From: Anaerolineales bacterium
GTDB lineage: Bacteria; Chloroflexota; Anaerolineae; Anaerolineales; E44-bin32
Direction: 5' to 3'
Length of the DNA stretch: 64,000 nt
Assembly: GCA_029210945.1 (NCBI GenBank)
Contig: JARGGH010000002.1
Coordinates: 82,547 to 146,546, forward strand
Shown: positions 35,460-45,737 of the stretch, in pieces
Numbering within the stretch: position 1 is the first letter of the stretch
Layout of the letters: each line of letters opens with the position of its first letter
Translations under genes and position numbers: made by a program
The notes under the pieces: generated by a model
Databases searched by the model: none
What the model was told of the DNA's origin: nothing
Seen by the model: the letters and a program-made list of their open reading frames with translations, nothing else

Positions 35460-35999
35460 ATGAGGCATCAAGAGTATGAAAAGCTGCTCTTCGAGCGAGA
35501 AGACCTCTCGGAAATTGAGCGTACGCGCCTCCAGGCCCATCTCATAGAGTGCGCCTGGTGTGCAACGTTGAACGATCAGTGGGCGGCTGTTGAGGGCATC
35601 CTTCGCTCTGCACCGAGCGTGCCGGCACCACAAGGTTTTGCAGCCCGCTTTCAGGTTCGCCTCGAAAAGGCGCGCCAGCGCAAACAGGCTCGCCTGCTGC
35701 TGCTGACCACGATGCTGACGATTATTGGCTTGCTTGTCGTCGCAAGCTTGTTGGGCTGGGCGTTGATCTCATCAGGGCCGACGATCTTCTCCTGGGTTTT
35801 GAAGGTGTTTAATCAGTTCTATTGGGTCGGATCGGTCTTCGATGTCTTTGTCGATATGTTGATCCTTTTTCTGGAGAATTTGCTTGAACAATTACCTCTG
35901 GTGATCTGGATGGCAGCATCTGCGGCCGTCAGTTTGCTTTCGCTTACGTGGATCACCACTGTCTACCGGTTGAGCTATCGTGATATTCGAAGGGAGTAA
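35460..35999 (+). CDS. Membrane anti-sigma factor with a HxxxCxxC zinc motif
   Basis: Encodes 179 residues from the ATG at 35460 (GGAGGTG upstream). The motif HLIECAWC (His27, Cys31, Cys34) is the ZAS hallmark that binds zinc and sequesters the paired ECF sigma. A hydrophobic helix follows near residues 75-100, and a second hydrophobic region lies near 130-170. The zinc domain therefore faces the cytoplasm, as expected. It starts one base after the sigma stop. Confidence 0.88.
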   Translation: MRHQEYEKLLFEREDLSEIERTRLQAHLIECAWCATLNDQWAAVEGILRSAPSVPAPQGFAARFQVRLEKARQRKQARLLLLTTMLTIIGLLVVASLLGWALISSGPTIFSWVLKVFNQFYWVGSVFDVFVDMLILFLENLLEQLPLVIWMAASAAVSLLSLTWITTVYRLSYRDIRRE

Positions 36000-36003
36000 A
36001 ACC

Positions 36004-37005
36004 ATGAAACGGTTAGCCTATGCATCACTGTTCGTGCTCGTGCTCGCCCTTGTCTCTCCGATCACCACCTTCGCAGCGGGGCCGGAGGATGGACGTGTCG
36101 TCCTGGGCACGGACTTTGTCCTTGAGAGCGGGGAGATCCTTGACGGCGACCTTGCGGTCATTGGCGGGACGGCGACCCTCGAGGTCGATTCTGTCGTAAC
36201 CGGCACGGTCGCGATCATCGGCGGGAACCTGGCAGCTGACGGGATCATCGAGGGCGATTTAGCCGTCGTCGGCGGCAATGTCCGCTTTGGTGCGGCGGCG
36301 GTCCTCGAAGGTGATCTGATCTCGTTTGGCGGCAACGTCAACCGGGGAGCGGCTCAGATTGGGGGCGAATTTATCTCCGGGGACGAGCTTGATATTCCGC
36401 TCGCATTCCGTTTTGGAGAATTCTTCTCGGATGTGCCTGTTGTCGTGAGCCCGTTCATGCGGGATTCGTTCGGTTGGTCCGTGCTGCGCTACTTCTTCCA
36501 GAGCTTCATGCTCGCTGCGCTGGCCATTCTGGTGGTCATGTTCCTGCCGAAGCAAACCCGTCTTGTGGCGGACACGGTCGTCGAACAACCTTTGTTGGCC
36601 GGGGCTTTCGGTCTGCTGACAGCCGTCGTCGCACCGATCCTGATCCTGCTCTTGATCGTGACGATCTGCTTCGCGATCGTTGGATTTGCTGCGGTCGTGT
36701 TTCTGGTCGCGGCCTGGGTCTTCGGCATGATCGCGCTCGGCCTCGAAGTTGGCGAGCGTTTGGGTAAGGCAACGAACGCAGATCTCCAGCCCGTCGTCGC
36801 CGCCGGGATCGGCACACTGATTTTCAGCCTGGTCGTGAACGGCATCGGATTCATCCCCTGCGTGGGCTGGCTGGCGCCGCTGCTTCTGGGAGCCGTTGGG
36901 CTCGGCGCAGTCTTAATGACGCGCTTCGGAACCCGACATTATGCTCCGGGGACGACCACAGCGGTCGCGCCGGTTGAGCCCGAAAAACCAGCCAAGCCAA
37001 AATGA
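36004..37005 (+). CDS. Bactofilin-like repeat and membrane protein
   Basis: Encodes 333 residues. A signal peptide (MKRLAYASLFVLVLALVSPITTFA) leads into a stretch of short beta-helix-like repeats (about 30-125) of the form GDLAVIGGTATLEVDSVVTG and GDLAVVGGNVRFGAAAVLEGD, as in bactofilin/polymer-forming proteins. The second half (about 150-320) has five or six membrane helices. The gene begins five bases after the anti-sigma stop, so this exported membrane protein is likely part of the sigma regulon or the sensing apparatus. Many such proteins are uncharacterised. Confidence 0.82.
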   Translation: MKRLAYASLFVLVLALVSPITTFAAGPEDGRVVLGTDFVLESGEILDGDLAVIGGTATLEVDSVVTGTVAIIGGNLAADGIIEGDLAVVGGNVRFGAAAVLEGDLISFGGNVNRGAAQIGGEFISGDELDIPLAFRFGEFFSDVPVVVSPFMRDSFGWSVLRYFFQSFMLAALAILVVMFLPKQTRLVADTVVEQPLLAGAFGLLTAVVAPILILLLIVTICFAIVGFAAVVFLVAAWVFGMIALGLEVGERLGKATNADLQPVVAAGIGTLIFSLVVNGIGFIPCVGWLAPLLLGAVGLGAVLMTRFGTRHYAPGTTTAVAPVEPEKPAKPK

Positions 37006-37056
37006 TCGACGAAGAAGTCTTCAAAGTAAACCTCGCTCGTTACCAGATGTCCAAAG

Positions 37057-37082
37057 CCGGGGCGCTCAGATGAGCGCCCCGG
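37057..37082. terminator. Bidirectional hairpin between convergent genes
   Basis: CCGGGGCGCTCA (37057-37068) and TGAGCGCCCCGG (37071-37082) pair perfectly. No T-tract follows, but the site lies between the ends of two convergent genes, so it probably stops both transcripts. Confidence 0.6.
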
Positions 37083-37119
37083 TTGACATTGGCTTACGAG
37101 GAATTGCCCGGAATGGGCT

Positions 37120-39498
37120 CTAATAGTTGATCGACAACCGCTCAAATCCGCTTGTCTTGAACACGACAGAAGCCGGGTCGAGCGGTTTTCCGTCGATCGT
37201 CATCGAACGCGGCGCGGCGCCATGAAGATGGAGTTCAGTTTGCTCGAAGGGAAATGGGAATTCGCCTTCTGTTTGCCATTGGATTTCAAGCGAAGTTCTC
37301 TTCTGGTCAAGAAGGAAAGTATCTATTCGATGAGGGCCGTAGCCATCCCCATCGTCGGAGAAGAGCAGGTTCCTGGTCACCTTACTTGCGCCCGGGTAAA
37401 TGTGCAGTTCGAGGGTCTCACCGATGAGCGGTAACAGGCAGCCGCCGCGAACGAAGACCGGTATGACGTCCAGCGGCGTTTCCACCGTGATGACGGCTGG
37501 ACCTGGCGAGCGGGTATCGTCCCAGAATGAATACCAGCTGCCCTCCGGCAGCGTGACTTCCCTGCTTGATGCGCCCTCCTGCAGCACCGGTGCGATCAGC
37601 AGATTGGATCCCAGGAAAAACTGATCCTCAATTTCCCGATATGCTTCGTTGGAGGGATCTTCCCAGAAGAGTGGACGGATTAATGGCAGCCCGGCTTCGC
37701 TTGTCTGCCAGGCGAGCGTGTAGAGATAGGGAAGCATGCGGTAGCGCAGCTGCAGCATGGCGCGCATCGCAGAGCGATAGGGATCGTCAAATCTCCAGGG
37801 TTCGCGCGGCGCAGAGATCGCTGAAGAGTGAGTGCGGAAGAATGGTGTGAAGGCGGCCAACTGCATCCAGCGCACCATCAGCTCAGGCGTTGGATCACCG
37901 CTGAATCCGCCGATGTCACTGCCCGTGAAAACGATTCCGCTCAGGCTCATCCCGAGCAAGAGGTTTAACGTGACTTGCAGTCCGTCCCAGGTGCTTTCCA
38001 CGTCGCCGGTCCAGTTCCAGGCATAGCGCTGGTTTCCAGCCCAACCAGAACGCGAGAGGATAAACGGACGGAGTTCCGGGCGGTGTAGTCTTAATGCTTC
38101 CAGGCCAGACCGGTTCATGAGCAAGCCGTACAGGTTGTGGGCCTGGGTATGTTGACCGCCTTTACCCTCCAGCGCATGCCGGGTGGATAGCGGCAGGGTG
38201 GCATCGCCCCAGGCTGAAAAAGCGGCAGGCTCATTCATATCGTGCCAGATCCCGGAAATGCCGTGCTTGAGCAGACGCGGATATTGACTGCTCCACCAGG
38301 TGCGCGTGCTCGGGTTTGTGAAGTCGGGGAAATGAACCCAGCCGGGCCAGACCGGTGCGCGGGCGACCCTCTCATTCTGCAGCATACAGAATGCCTCCGC
38401 TTGAAGCCCATCCCGGAACAGTCGGTAGCCGCGATCGATCTTTACGCCCGGGTCGATGATTGACACCAGTTTCACGTCTTGAGCTTGCGCTTGCTCGGAA
38501 AGGCTTTTTAAGTTCGGAAACCGGTGCGGGTCAGTCGTGAACACACGGTAGCCATCCATATAGTCGATATCGAGATGGATGGCGCTCAACGGAAGGTCGT
38601 GTTCCCGAAAACCCTGCAGTACGTCCCTGACGTCATCTTCAGTGCGGTATCCCCACCGGGATTGATGAAAACCGAGCGCCCAGCGGGGCGGGAGAAGAGC
38701 TCTGCCGGTCAGGTCCGAATAACGCTGCAGAACCTGTTCGAGGTCCCCAAAGCAGAGATAGTAACGCAGCATTCCTCCATGAAATTGCAGATCGATCTCA
38801 TCCCTGATCGAGATCACCCCATCGTACGGGTTCTCATAGAAAACGACGTGACAGGTCTCGTCGTGCAGGACGAGCATCATTGGCACATTCAGGTAGAGCG
38901 GGTCATCGTCCCGGCCGTAGCTTCCGCCCGGATCACGATTCCACAACCGGTAGGCCCCGCCGCGCAAATTGACAGCACGTGTTCGTCCCCCCAGGCCGTA
39001 GACCGCGGCTGTCTCGGGGAGCGGGGATCTGTGTCGCCATGTCTTCCTCTGGCGCAGCGGGTCATCTTCGTGACGTATGACCTGCTCATCGAGAAGCCAT
39101 GTCACCGACCCTGAAGGAGTGATGTGGGCTGAGACCTTGCCGGCAGCGAGGATCCAGTTTTGAGCGGTTTCAGAAAGCGCAGGTTGGGCTCCGGGCCAGT
39201 ACCTCTCCTGGATGGCGTAAGGTACGGGCGGTTCGCCGGGACGCCACGACACGCGCACGACATCTTCGGCGAGGAAGAGAATCTCAAGTTTGGCCTGTTC
39301 AAAGGTGAACTCCGCACCGTGGTCTGTTGGCGCAGCGCTGAGGATCTTGCCGGGGGGTTCCCATCGCGGGGCATCGCTTTTTAGCGCCCGTATTAAATGA
39401 CGATCTTGACGATCACGCATGATTGAGTACAGGATCGCCCGGGAAGGGTTTTCCCAGCCGATGAACCGAAGCGTTCGGAGCAGGTCGAAGATCTTCAT
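37120..39498 (-). CDS. Glycoside hydrolase family 31 alpha-glucosidase-type enzyme
   Basis: Encodes 792 residues from the ATG at 39498; an ATG at 39558 is the alternative. The nucleophile aspartate is Asp420 in the invariant GIWHDMNEP, and the acid/base aspartate is probably Asp499 in WNWTGDVESTWDGL. GFHQSRWGYRTEDDV is another GH31 mark. The family removes alpha-linked glucose, xylose or related sugars. No signal peptide is evident, so cytosolic turnover of imported oligosaccharides or storage glucan is likely. It stands alone, convergent with the bactofilin-like gene and divergent from dnaE. Confidence 0.93.
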   Translation of the reverse strand: MKIFDLLRTLRFIGWENPSRAILYSIMRDRQDRHLIRALKSDAPRWEPPGKILSAAPTDHGAEFTFEQAKLEILFLAEDVVRVSWRPGEPPVPYAIQERYWPGAQPALSETAQNWILAAGKVSAHITPSGSVTWLLDEQVIRHEDDPLRQRKTWRHRSPLPETAAVYGLGGRTRAVNLRGGAYRLWNRDPGGSYGRDDDPLYLNVPMMLVLHDETCHVVFYENPYDGVISIRDEIDLQFHGGMLRYYLCFGDLEQVLQRYSDLTGRALLPPRWALGFHQSRWGYRTEDDVRDVLQGFREHDLPLSAIHLDIDYMDGYRVFTTDPHRFPNLKSLSEQAQAQDVKLVSIIDPGVKIDRGYRLFRDGLQAEAFCMLQNERVARAPVWPGWVHFPDFTNPSTRTWWSSQYPRLLKHGISGIWHDMNEPAAFSAWGDATLPLSTRHALEGKGGQHTQAHNLYGLLMNRSGLEALRLHRPELRPFILSRSGWAGNQRYAWNWTGDVESTWDGLQVTLNLLLGMSLSGIVFTGSDIGGFSGDPTPELMVRWMQLAAFTPFFRTHSSAISAPREPWRFDDPYRSAMRAMLQLRYRMLPYLYTLAWQTSEAGLPLIRPLFWEDPSNEAYREIEDQFFLGSNLLIAPVLQEGASSREVTLPEGSWYSFWDDTRSPGPAVITVETPLDVIPVFVRGGCLLPLIGETLELHIYPGASKVTRNLLFSDDGDGYGPHRIDTFLLDQKRTSLEIQWQTEGEFPFPFEQTELHLHGAAPRSMTIDGKPLDPASVVFKTSGFERLSINY

Positions 39499-39720
39499 GA
39501 TTTCGTTCTCGCGTGCAGGCGCCGTCCCGAATGATCTGATGATATGACGAATGCGCATGACGTGCGAATTGAACTATAGCCCGATTTTTTCATTGCCTGA
39601 ATCTTAAAGTTTTGGGATTAAGGTCTCGAAAGGGTAGCGGAAGGATGAGGCGTTGAATATAATCGTCAATGACATTTCTTCAATCGTTAGAACTCATCCA
39701 GCCTGGTGGTCGGTAAACAC

Positions 39721-42700
39721 ATGTCGTTCGTTCATCTTCATGTCCATTCTGAATACTCGCTTCTCGATGGCTTGAGCAAGGTGGATAAACTCGTCGAGCG
39801 GGCGAAATCGATGGATATGCCCGCCCTCGCGCTGACCGACCATGGAGCGATGTTTGGCTCGATCGAATTTTATCGTGCGGCCAAGAAGGCCGGGGTCAAA
39901 CCGATCATCGGGATGGAATCCTACATGGCCGCACGCTCCATGACGGACCGGGATCCACAATTTGACAGCCGGTCCTTCCACCTGCTGCTGCTGGCTGAGA
40001 ATGATGTTGGCTACCGCAATTTACTTGAGATCGCCTCCGCCTCACAGCTGGAGGGTTTTTATTACCGCCCACGTGTCGATCACGAATTCCTGGCAGCTCA
40101 TAATGAAGGTTTGATCTGCACGACAGGTTGCCTGTCGGGCGAGGTCCCGCGCGCGCTGCAGGCGGGCCAGGAGAAGAAGGCGATCGAGTTGTTGGATTGG
40201 TATTACGAAGTCTTTGGGCCGGATCGATATTTCTTCGAACTTCAACATCACGACATCCCGGAACTTGAGGCTGTCAATCAAAAGCTGGTCGAGCTGGCCA
40301 AACGCTACAATGGGCGTTTTGTGGCCACGAATGATGTTCACTATGTCGACCCGAGCGACGCAGAACTGCAGGACATTTTGCTCTGCATCCAGACCGGCTC
40401 GCTGCAAACCGATCCTGACCGCATGCGGATGACGGACACATCCTACTACATGCGATCCGCTGAAGAGATGCAGCAGCTGTTCGGTCATCTCCCCGGCGCG
40501 CTGGAGAACACGCTCTGGATCGCCGAGCGCTGTCATGTGGATCTCGAGTTCAAGGGCTACCATCTACCTGAATTTGAGGTGCCGGATGGACACACGCCGG
40601 AGACCTATCTGCGCATGCTTTGTGAGCGTGGTCTCAGAGAGCGCTATGGTCGCTATACCGATGACGTCCTCGTTCGCGAACGGCTGGATTACGAACTTGG
40701 GATCATCCATGAGATGGGCTTTGATGCGTACTTTTTGATCGTGTGGGATCTTTGTCGCTACGCTCAAGAAAACAACATCTGGTACAACGCCCGCGGGTCG
40801 GCTGCAGGTTCGATCGTCGCCTACTCATTGGAGATCACGATGGTTGACCCTATCGAGCATGGGTTGATCTTCGAACGATTTCTCAACCCGGGCCGCATAT
40901 CCATGCCGGACATCGATCTCGACTTCCAGGATGACCAGCGCTACAAGATGCTCGAGTACACCACCAACAAATACGGGCAGGACAAGGTGGCTCAGATCAT
41001 CACGTTCGGAACACTGGGGGCGCGCGCTGCGATCAGGGATGTCGGGCGCGTTAAAGATATCCCTCTTCCGGAGGTCGATCGGGTTGCCAAGCTGGTGCCT
41101 AACATCCCCGGGAAGCCAGTTTCGATCTCGGATGCGCTCAAGGAAGTCCCGCGCTTCCGGGAAGTGTATGAAGAGAGTTCCTATCTGCGCGATCTGATCG
41201 ATACTGCAAAACAGCTTGAGGGCGTCGTTCGCAACGCGGGGACACATGCTGCCGGTGTGATCATCACCGACAAAACCATCGTCGAATACCTGCCGCTCCA
41301 TCGACCCACCGGATCGAATCAAGAGGACAACCCGGTTGGTGCGGTGACGCAATTCGAGATGCATATCCTCGATTCGCTCGGACTGCTGAAGGTCGATTTT
41401 CTGGGCCTATCAACGCTGACGGTCATGGCGAGGGCTTGCGAGATGATCCGTGAGCGGCACGGGGTTGAGTTCGATATTAACTCGATACCGATCGATGACC
41501 CCGACACCTTCGATCTGCTGGGGCGCGGTGACGTTCTGGGGGTGTTTCAGGTCGAGGGTGTCGGCATGCGCCGGTATCTGATGGAGATGAAACCGCGCGA
41601 ATTGGCGAACGTCATCGCGATGGTCGCACTTTACCGGCCGGGTCCGATGGAGTTCATCCCGACCTACATCCGCCGCATGCACGGGCTGGAACAGCCTTCC
41701 TACCGGCACCCGACTCTAGCTGCGATCTTTGAGGAGACCTACGGGATCCCCGTCTATCAGGAGCAGATCATGTTCGCCGCAATGGAGATGGCGAACTATT
41801 CAGCGTCCGAAGCCGACGGGCTGCGCAAAGCGATCTCAAAGAAAAACGCCAAGGCGCTCGCGCGCCACCGCGAAAAGTTCATCAAAGGGGCAGTTGAGAA
41901 TCAAATTGGCAGCGAGACGGCGGTGGCCGTCTTCGATGACTGGGAAAACTTCGCCCGCTATGGTTTCAATAAAGCCCATGCGGCTGATTACGGGGTGATC
42001 GCCGTTCAGACTGCCTATCTGAAGGCTCATTACCCGCTTGAGTATATGACCGCATTGCTTTCGGTCTTCAAACATGACAGTGATAAGGTCGCGATTTACA
42101 TCGCCGATTGTCGCAGAATGGGGTTTGATGTTTTGCCGCCGAGTGTCAACTCAAGCGAGTTCGATTTCTCTGCCGAGGACGCCGTCGATGGTTCGCCGGC
42201 AATCCGCTACGGCCTGGGTGCGGTCAAGAATGTCGGCCACGGTGCAATCGAGACGATCCTGGAAGCGCGTCAAGAATCCGGCGCGTTCGCCAGTCTGGAA
42301 GATTTCGCCCGGCGGGTGGATCTGCGAGCGGTGGGCAAACGCGCGCTCGAGTCATTGATCCGCGTCGGAGCCCTGGATGCGCTGGGATCCCGGATCGCCA
42401 TGATGGATGCGCTGGAGCGCATCAGCGCCCTTTCGGCGGCACACTTCCGCGCCTCTGAGGTGGGTCAGATGACGTTCTTTGGCGAGGGCAATGATGTCGA
42501 TGATAGTCTGCAGCTGCAGGCTGTCGACGCCAATGTGCCCAAGCGCAGGCTCCTGCGGTGGGAGAAGGAACTGCTGGGTGTCTATGTCTCGGATCATCCG
42601 CTCACACCCCACCTTGAAGCGCTGACGCGCGTGGTGACCCACTTCAGCGCCGAGCTTGGTGAAGCTGAGCACCAGCAGAAGGTATGTGTCGCCGGTGAGG

Positions 42701-43482
42701 TCAGCCATATTCGCCCTTACCAGACCCGCAGCGGGCGCGAGATGGGGTTTGTGACGATCGAAGATCTGCAAGGCACGATGGAGTTGGTGATCTTCAACCG
42801 CGTCTGGAAAGAGGTTGTTAATTGGCTCGAACAGGATACGATCGTGGTAGCACAGGGGAAAATCGATCGCGAACGTGGCGACCCGAAGATCCTCGTTGAT
42901 CAGCTGACCACGGACATTGACCGTGTGAAACCGTTGGAAGGGGTCGCCCGGACGAACGGTCCCGGGGCGGCGCCGCCCGTCTCATCTCCGATCGAACCCG
43001 CTATCGATCATCACCCGCCGGAGACGGAGGTGCTGCAAACAGAGGCGATTACGCCCCCGGAGATCGAGGATGACTCGCTGGACGTCGGAGCAGAGATGAA
43101 TTCCCATGAGGATCCTGCACCTGTCCGATTGCCCCCGCAGGATGAAACTGCCAACGGAAACGGTCAGGATATCCAGGCATCGCCTCGAGGCGGCGAAGCA
43201 CAACCGGCGGCTCAAGTCGCTGGCGACACGCGTATGATCACGATCATGCTTGAGTCGACCGGAGATCGGCGCCGCGATACGCTGCGCTTGCGCCGTGTGC
43301 ATGGATTGTTGACATCATTTCCTGGTACGGATCATTTCGCATTTCTGCTGTATGAAGCCTCGCGCCGGTATCATCTTGAATTCCCTAATTCAACCACCGG
43401 TTTCTGCCCGGAGCTTCACGGGCAGCTCGTCGAACTGCTGGGTGAGGGGGTGGTGCGTGTTGAGCCTTTGAGGGTCCAATGA
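39721..43482 (+). CDS. dnaE: DNA polymerase III alpha subunit
   Basis: Encodes 1253 residues. The N-terminal PHP domain (FVHLHVHSEYSLLDGL, LTDHGAMFGSIEFY) keeps its metal-type His and Asp residues. Catalytic aspartates lie in MPDIDLDFQDD (Asp399 and Asp401). Fingers, HhH and an OB-fold (about 1000-1090) follow, and the last 100 residues form a separate domain after an acidic linker. The ATG at 39721 is chosen over a GTG at 39706. A TATAAT at 39658-39663 may be its -10 box. The stop overlaps the pfkA start by ATGA. Confidence 0.98.
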   Translation: MSFVHLHVHSEYSLLDGLSKVDKLVERAKSMDMPALALTDHGAMFGSIEFYRAAKKAGVKPIIGMESYMAARSMTDRDPQFDSRSFHLLLLAENDVGYRNLLEIASASQLEGFYYRPRVDHEFLAAHNEGLICTTGCLSGEVPRALQAGQEKKAIELLDWYYEVFGPDRYFFELQHHDIPELEAVNQKLVELAKRYNGRFVATNDVHYVDPSDAELQDILLCIQTGSLQTDPDRMRMTDTSYYMRSAEEMQQLFGHLPGALENTLWIAERCHVDLEFKGYHLPEFEVPDGHTPETYLRMLCERGLRERYGRYTDDVLVRERLDYELGIIHEMGFDAYFLIVWDLCRYAQENNIWYNARGSAAGSIVAYSLEITMVDPIEHGLIFERFLNPGRISMPDIDLDFQDDQRYKMLEYTTNKYGQDKVAQIITFGTLGARAAIRDVGRVKDIPLPEVDRVAKLVPNIPGKPVSISDALKEVPRFREVYEESSYLRDLIDTAKQLEGVVRNAGTHAAGVIITDKTIVEYLPLHRPTGSNQEDNPVGAVTQFEMHILDSLGLLKVDFLGLSTLTVMARACEMIRERHGVEFDINSIPIDDPDTFDLLGRGDVLGVFQVEGVGMRRYLMEMKPRELANVIAMVALYRPGPMEFIPTYIRRMHGLEQPSYRHPTLAAIFEETYGIPVYQEQIMFAAMEMANYSASEADGLRKAISKKNAKALARHREKFIKGAVENQIGSETAVAVFDDWENFARYGFNKAHAADYGVIAVQTAYLKAHYPLEYMTALLSVFKHDSDKVAIYIADCRRMGFDVLPPSVNSSEFDFSAEDAVDGSPAIRYGLGAVKNVGHGAIETILEARQESGAFASLEDFARRVDLRAVGKRALESLIRVGALDALGSRIAMMDALERISALSAAHFRASEVGQMTFFGEGNDVDDSLQLQAVDANVPKRRLLRWEKELLGVYVSDHPLTPHLEALTRVVTHFSAELGEAEHQQKVCVAGEVSHIRPYQTRSGREMGFVTIEDLQGTMELVIFNRVWKEVVNWLEQDTIVVAQGKIDRERGDPKILVDQLTTDIDRVKPLEGVARTNGPGAAPPVSSPIEPAIDHHPPETEVLQTEAITPPEIEDDSLDVGAEMNSHEDPAPVRLPPQDETANGNGQDIQASPRGGEAQPAAQVAGDTRMITIMLESTGDRRRDTLRLRRVHGLLTSFPGTDHFAFLLYEASRRYHLEFPNSTTGFCPELHGQLVELLGEGVVRVEPLRVQ

Positions 43483-44450
43483 ACATTCAAACTGTAGGTG
43501 TGCTTACTTCAGGCGGAGATGCACCAGGGATCAACCCGAGCATCCGGGCTGTGGTGCGCACGGCACTCTATCATGGGATGAACGTCATCGGAGTGCAGGA
43601 AGGTTTTGATGGTTTAATCCGCGGCGAAATGAGCCCGCTCCGAGCTCGTGATGTCGGCGGCATTTTGCAGAGGGGTGGGACGTTCTTGCGCACAGCCCGC
43701 TGTCCGGAGTTTAAAACGAAGAAGGGCCAGCGCCAGGCGGTCCGGGAGCTCAACGAATCGCGCATCGATGCGCTGGTTGTCATTGGCGGTGATGGGTCGA
43801 TGCGGGGTGCCAAGGTGCTTGTGGAGCAGGGCGTCCTGGTGGTTGGCATTCCGGCCTCGATCGACAACGATATCTGGGGGACGGATATGTCCCTGGGTGT
43901 TGATACGGCATTAAACACGTTGATGGAGGCAGTCGATAAGCTTCGTGATACGGCCTCCTCGCACCAACGCGCATTCCTGGTCGTCACGATGGGCCGCGAT
44001 TGCGGTTATCTTGCGCTGATCACCGGTGTGATTTGCGGTGCGGAAATCATCATCATCCCGGAAAAAGAAATTCCGCTCGAAGCGATTGCTCCGGAAATTG
44101 AGGCTGCGTATGCACGCGGAAAAACGCATGCCATCATCGTGATGGCGGAAGGTGCCTCCCACAGCCCTGATGAGATTCAGCGCGCATTGCACGAAGCCGA
44201 TGTCGGTTTCGAGACGCGTGTGACCATTCTGGGGCATATTGTGCGTGGTGGCAGCCCATCCGCATTTGACCGATTGCTGGCAACCCGGATGGGTGTAGCT
44301 GCGGTTGATGCGCTGATCGAAGGGAAAACAGGGGTTATGACCGGGCTGCGCGGGCGGGAGATCGTGCTGCGCGATCTGGACGAGGTTACATCCAAACAGC
44401 GAGAGCCCAATCTCCATTATCTTGAGATCGGAAGAATGCTATCACGCTGA
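43479..44450 (+). CDS. pfkA: 6-phosphofructokinase, ATP-type
   Basis: Encodes 323 residues, the bacterial PfkA length. It phosphorylates fructose 6-phosphate to fructose 1,6-bisphosphate. The nucleotide motif is GGDGS (residues 103-107) with glycine at the position that separates ATP- from PPi-enzymes, and IPASIDND follows with Ala126 in place of the PPi-type lysine. So ATP is the expected phosphoryl donor. The start overlaps the dnaE stop by ATGA. A second PFK of PPi type follows. Confidence 0.93.
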   Translation: MNIQTVGVLTSGGDAPGINPSIRAVVRTALYHGMNVIGVQEGFDGLIRGEMSPLRARDVGGILQRGGTFLRTARCPEFKTKKGQRQAVRELNESRIDALVVIGGDGSMRGAKVLVEQGVLVVGIPASIDNDIWGTDMSLGVDTALNTLMEAVDKLRDTASSHQRAFLVVTMGRDCGYLALITGVICGAEIIIIPEKEIPLEAIAPEIEAAYARGKTHAIIVMAEGASHSPDEIQRALHEADVGFETRVTILGHIVRGGSPSAFDRLLATRMGVAAVDALIEGKTGVMTGLRGREIVLRDLDEVTSKQREPNLHYLEIGRMLSR

Positions 44451-44496
44451 GGAATTCCCCTCCGCCAACACGATTGCATTCCAGGAGCGTTGTTCT

Positions 44497-45645
44497 ATGA
44501 AGATAGGCATTTTGACGGGCGGGGGAGACGTACCGGGTCTAAATCCCTGCATCAAGGCGGTCGTCAACCGTGTCATCGACGACGGGCATGAAATTGTCGG
44601 TATCCGGCGCGGTTGGGGTGGATTGCTTGAAACCCAGCCGGATGGAGCGGAATCGATTGCCAGGAATACGGTGGCCCTCGATAAGATGGTCGTGCGAACG
44701 ATCGACCGCACCGGGGGTACTTTCCTGCACACTTCCCGGACCAACCCTGGCCGGGTTCGAGAGGGCGATGTTCCCGAGTTCCTCCAAAGCCAGGCTGAAG
44801 GTGAGAGCCCATACGATTTCACGCCGCACGTGCTGAAAGTGCTTGATGAATTGGGGATCGATGTGTTAATCCCGATCGGGGGAGACGATACCCTTTCTTA
44901 CGCGCTGCGCCTGCATGAAGAGGGATTTCCGGTCGTGGCGATCCCCAAGACGATGGATAACGACGTTTTCGGAACGGATTACTGCATCGGGTTCTCAACA
45001 GCTGTGACCCGTTCGGTCTATTTTATCCATAATCTGCGGACGAGCACTGGATCGCACGAACGCATCGCAGTGATCGAGCTATTTGGAAGGTACAGCGGCG
45101 AGACGTCGTTGATCGCCGCTTATCTGGCAGGGGTCGACCGGGCAATTATCTCGGAGGTCCCGTTCGATCACGAGAAGCTGGCAAATTTCCTGGTGGAGGA
45201 TAAAAAGGCCAACCCCAGCAATTACGCCATGATGACGATCTCCGAGGGCGCTAAAATTAAAGGTGGTGAAGTCGTCATGACCGGCAAGGAAGATGCCTTC
45301 GGCCACCGGAAACTGGGTGGGATCGGCGCCATCACCGGCGATCTCATCAAGGAACTCACCGGAGAGAACATCATCTACCAGCAGGTGGCCTACTTGATGC
45401 GCTCAGGCAGTCCGGATTCGCTGGATCTGATGGTCGCGATGAACTATGCAACCATGGCGGCGGACCTGGCGGTGAGCGGTTCTTCGGGGCGTATGGTGGC
45501 GCTGCGGGCCGGGATCTACACCCACGTTCCACTGAAGGTCACCGATGAAGGCAAGAAGAGTGTGGACGTCGCGGCGTTGTATGACGAGGAGCACTACCGG
45601 CCGAAGATCCGCCAGGTGGATGGCGTGCCTATGTTCCTGTACTAG
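44497..45645 (+). CDS. pfp: 6-phosphofructokinase, pyrophosphate-type
   Basis: Encodes 382 residues from the ATG at 44497 (AGGAG upstream); the longer frame is rejected. The donor-site motif reads GGDDT with Asp131, and PKTMDND with Lys151. In characterised phosphofructokinases this Asp/Lys pair marks PPi-dependent enzymes and blocks ATP use. The enzyme would be reversible between glycolysis and gluconeogenesis. It lies 46 bases after the ATP-type gene, and a very strong terminator follows. The symbol is given by class only. Confidence 0.88.
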   Translation: MKIGILTGGGDVPGLNPCIKAVVNRVIDDGHEIVGIRRGWGGLLETQPDGAESIARNTVALDKMVVRTIDRTGGTFLHTSRTNPGRVREGDVPEFLQSQAEGESPYDFTPHVLKVLDELGIDVLIPIGGDDTLSYALRLHEEGFPVVAIPKTMDNDVFGTDYCIGFSTAVTRSVYFIHNLRTSTGSHERIAVIELFGRYSGETSLIAAYLAGVDRAIISEVPFDHEKLANFLVEDKKANPSNYAMMTISEGAKIKGGEVVMTGKEDAFGHRKLGGIGAITGDLIKELTGENIIYQQVAYLMRSGSPDSLDLMVAMNYATMAADLAVSGSSGRMVALRAGIYTHVPLKVTDEGKKSVDVAALYDEEHYRPKIRQVDGVPMFLY

Positions 45646-45666
45646 CTCATACAGGGTTTTCACGGA

Positions 45667-45700
45667 GCGGGACCGGTTCTCTCCGGTCCCGCTTTTTATT
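45667..45700 (+). terminator. Rho-independent terminator of the dnaE-pfk operon
   Basis: GCGGGACCGG (45667-45676) and CCGGTCCCGC (45683-45692) form a perfect ten-bp stem with a six-base loop and a TTTTTATTT tail. Confidence 0.95.
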
Positions 45701-45737
45701 TGCTTTGTGTCCCAATATCAAGAAGACCCCGGCCGCA

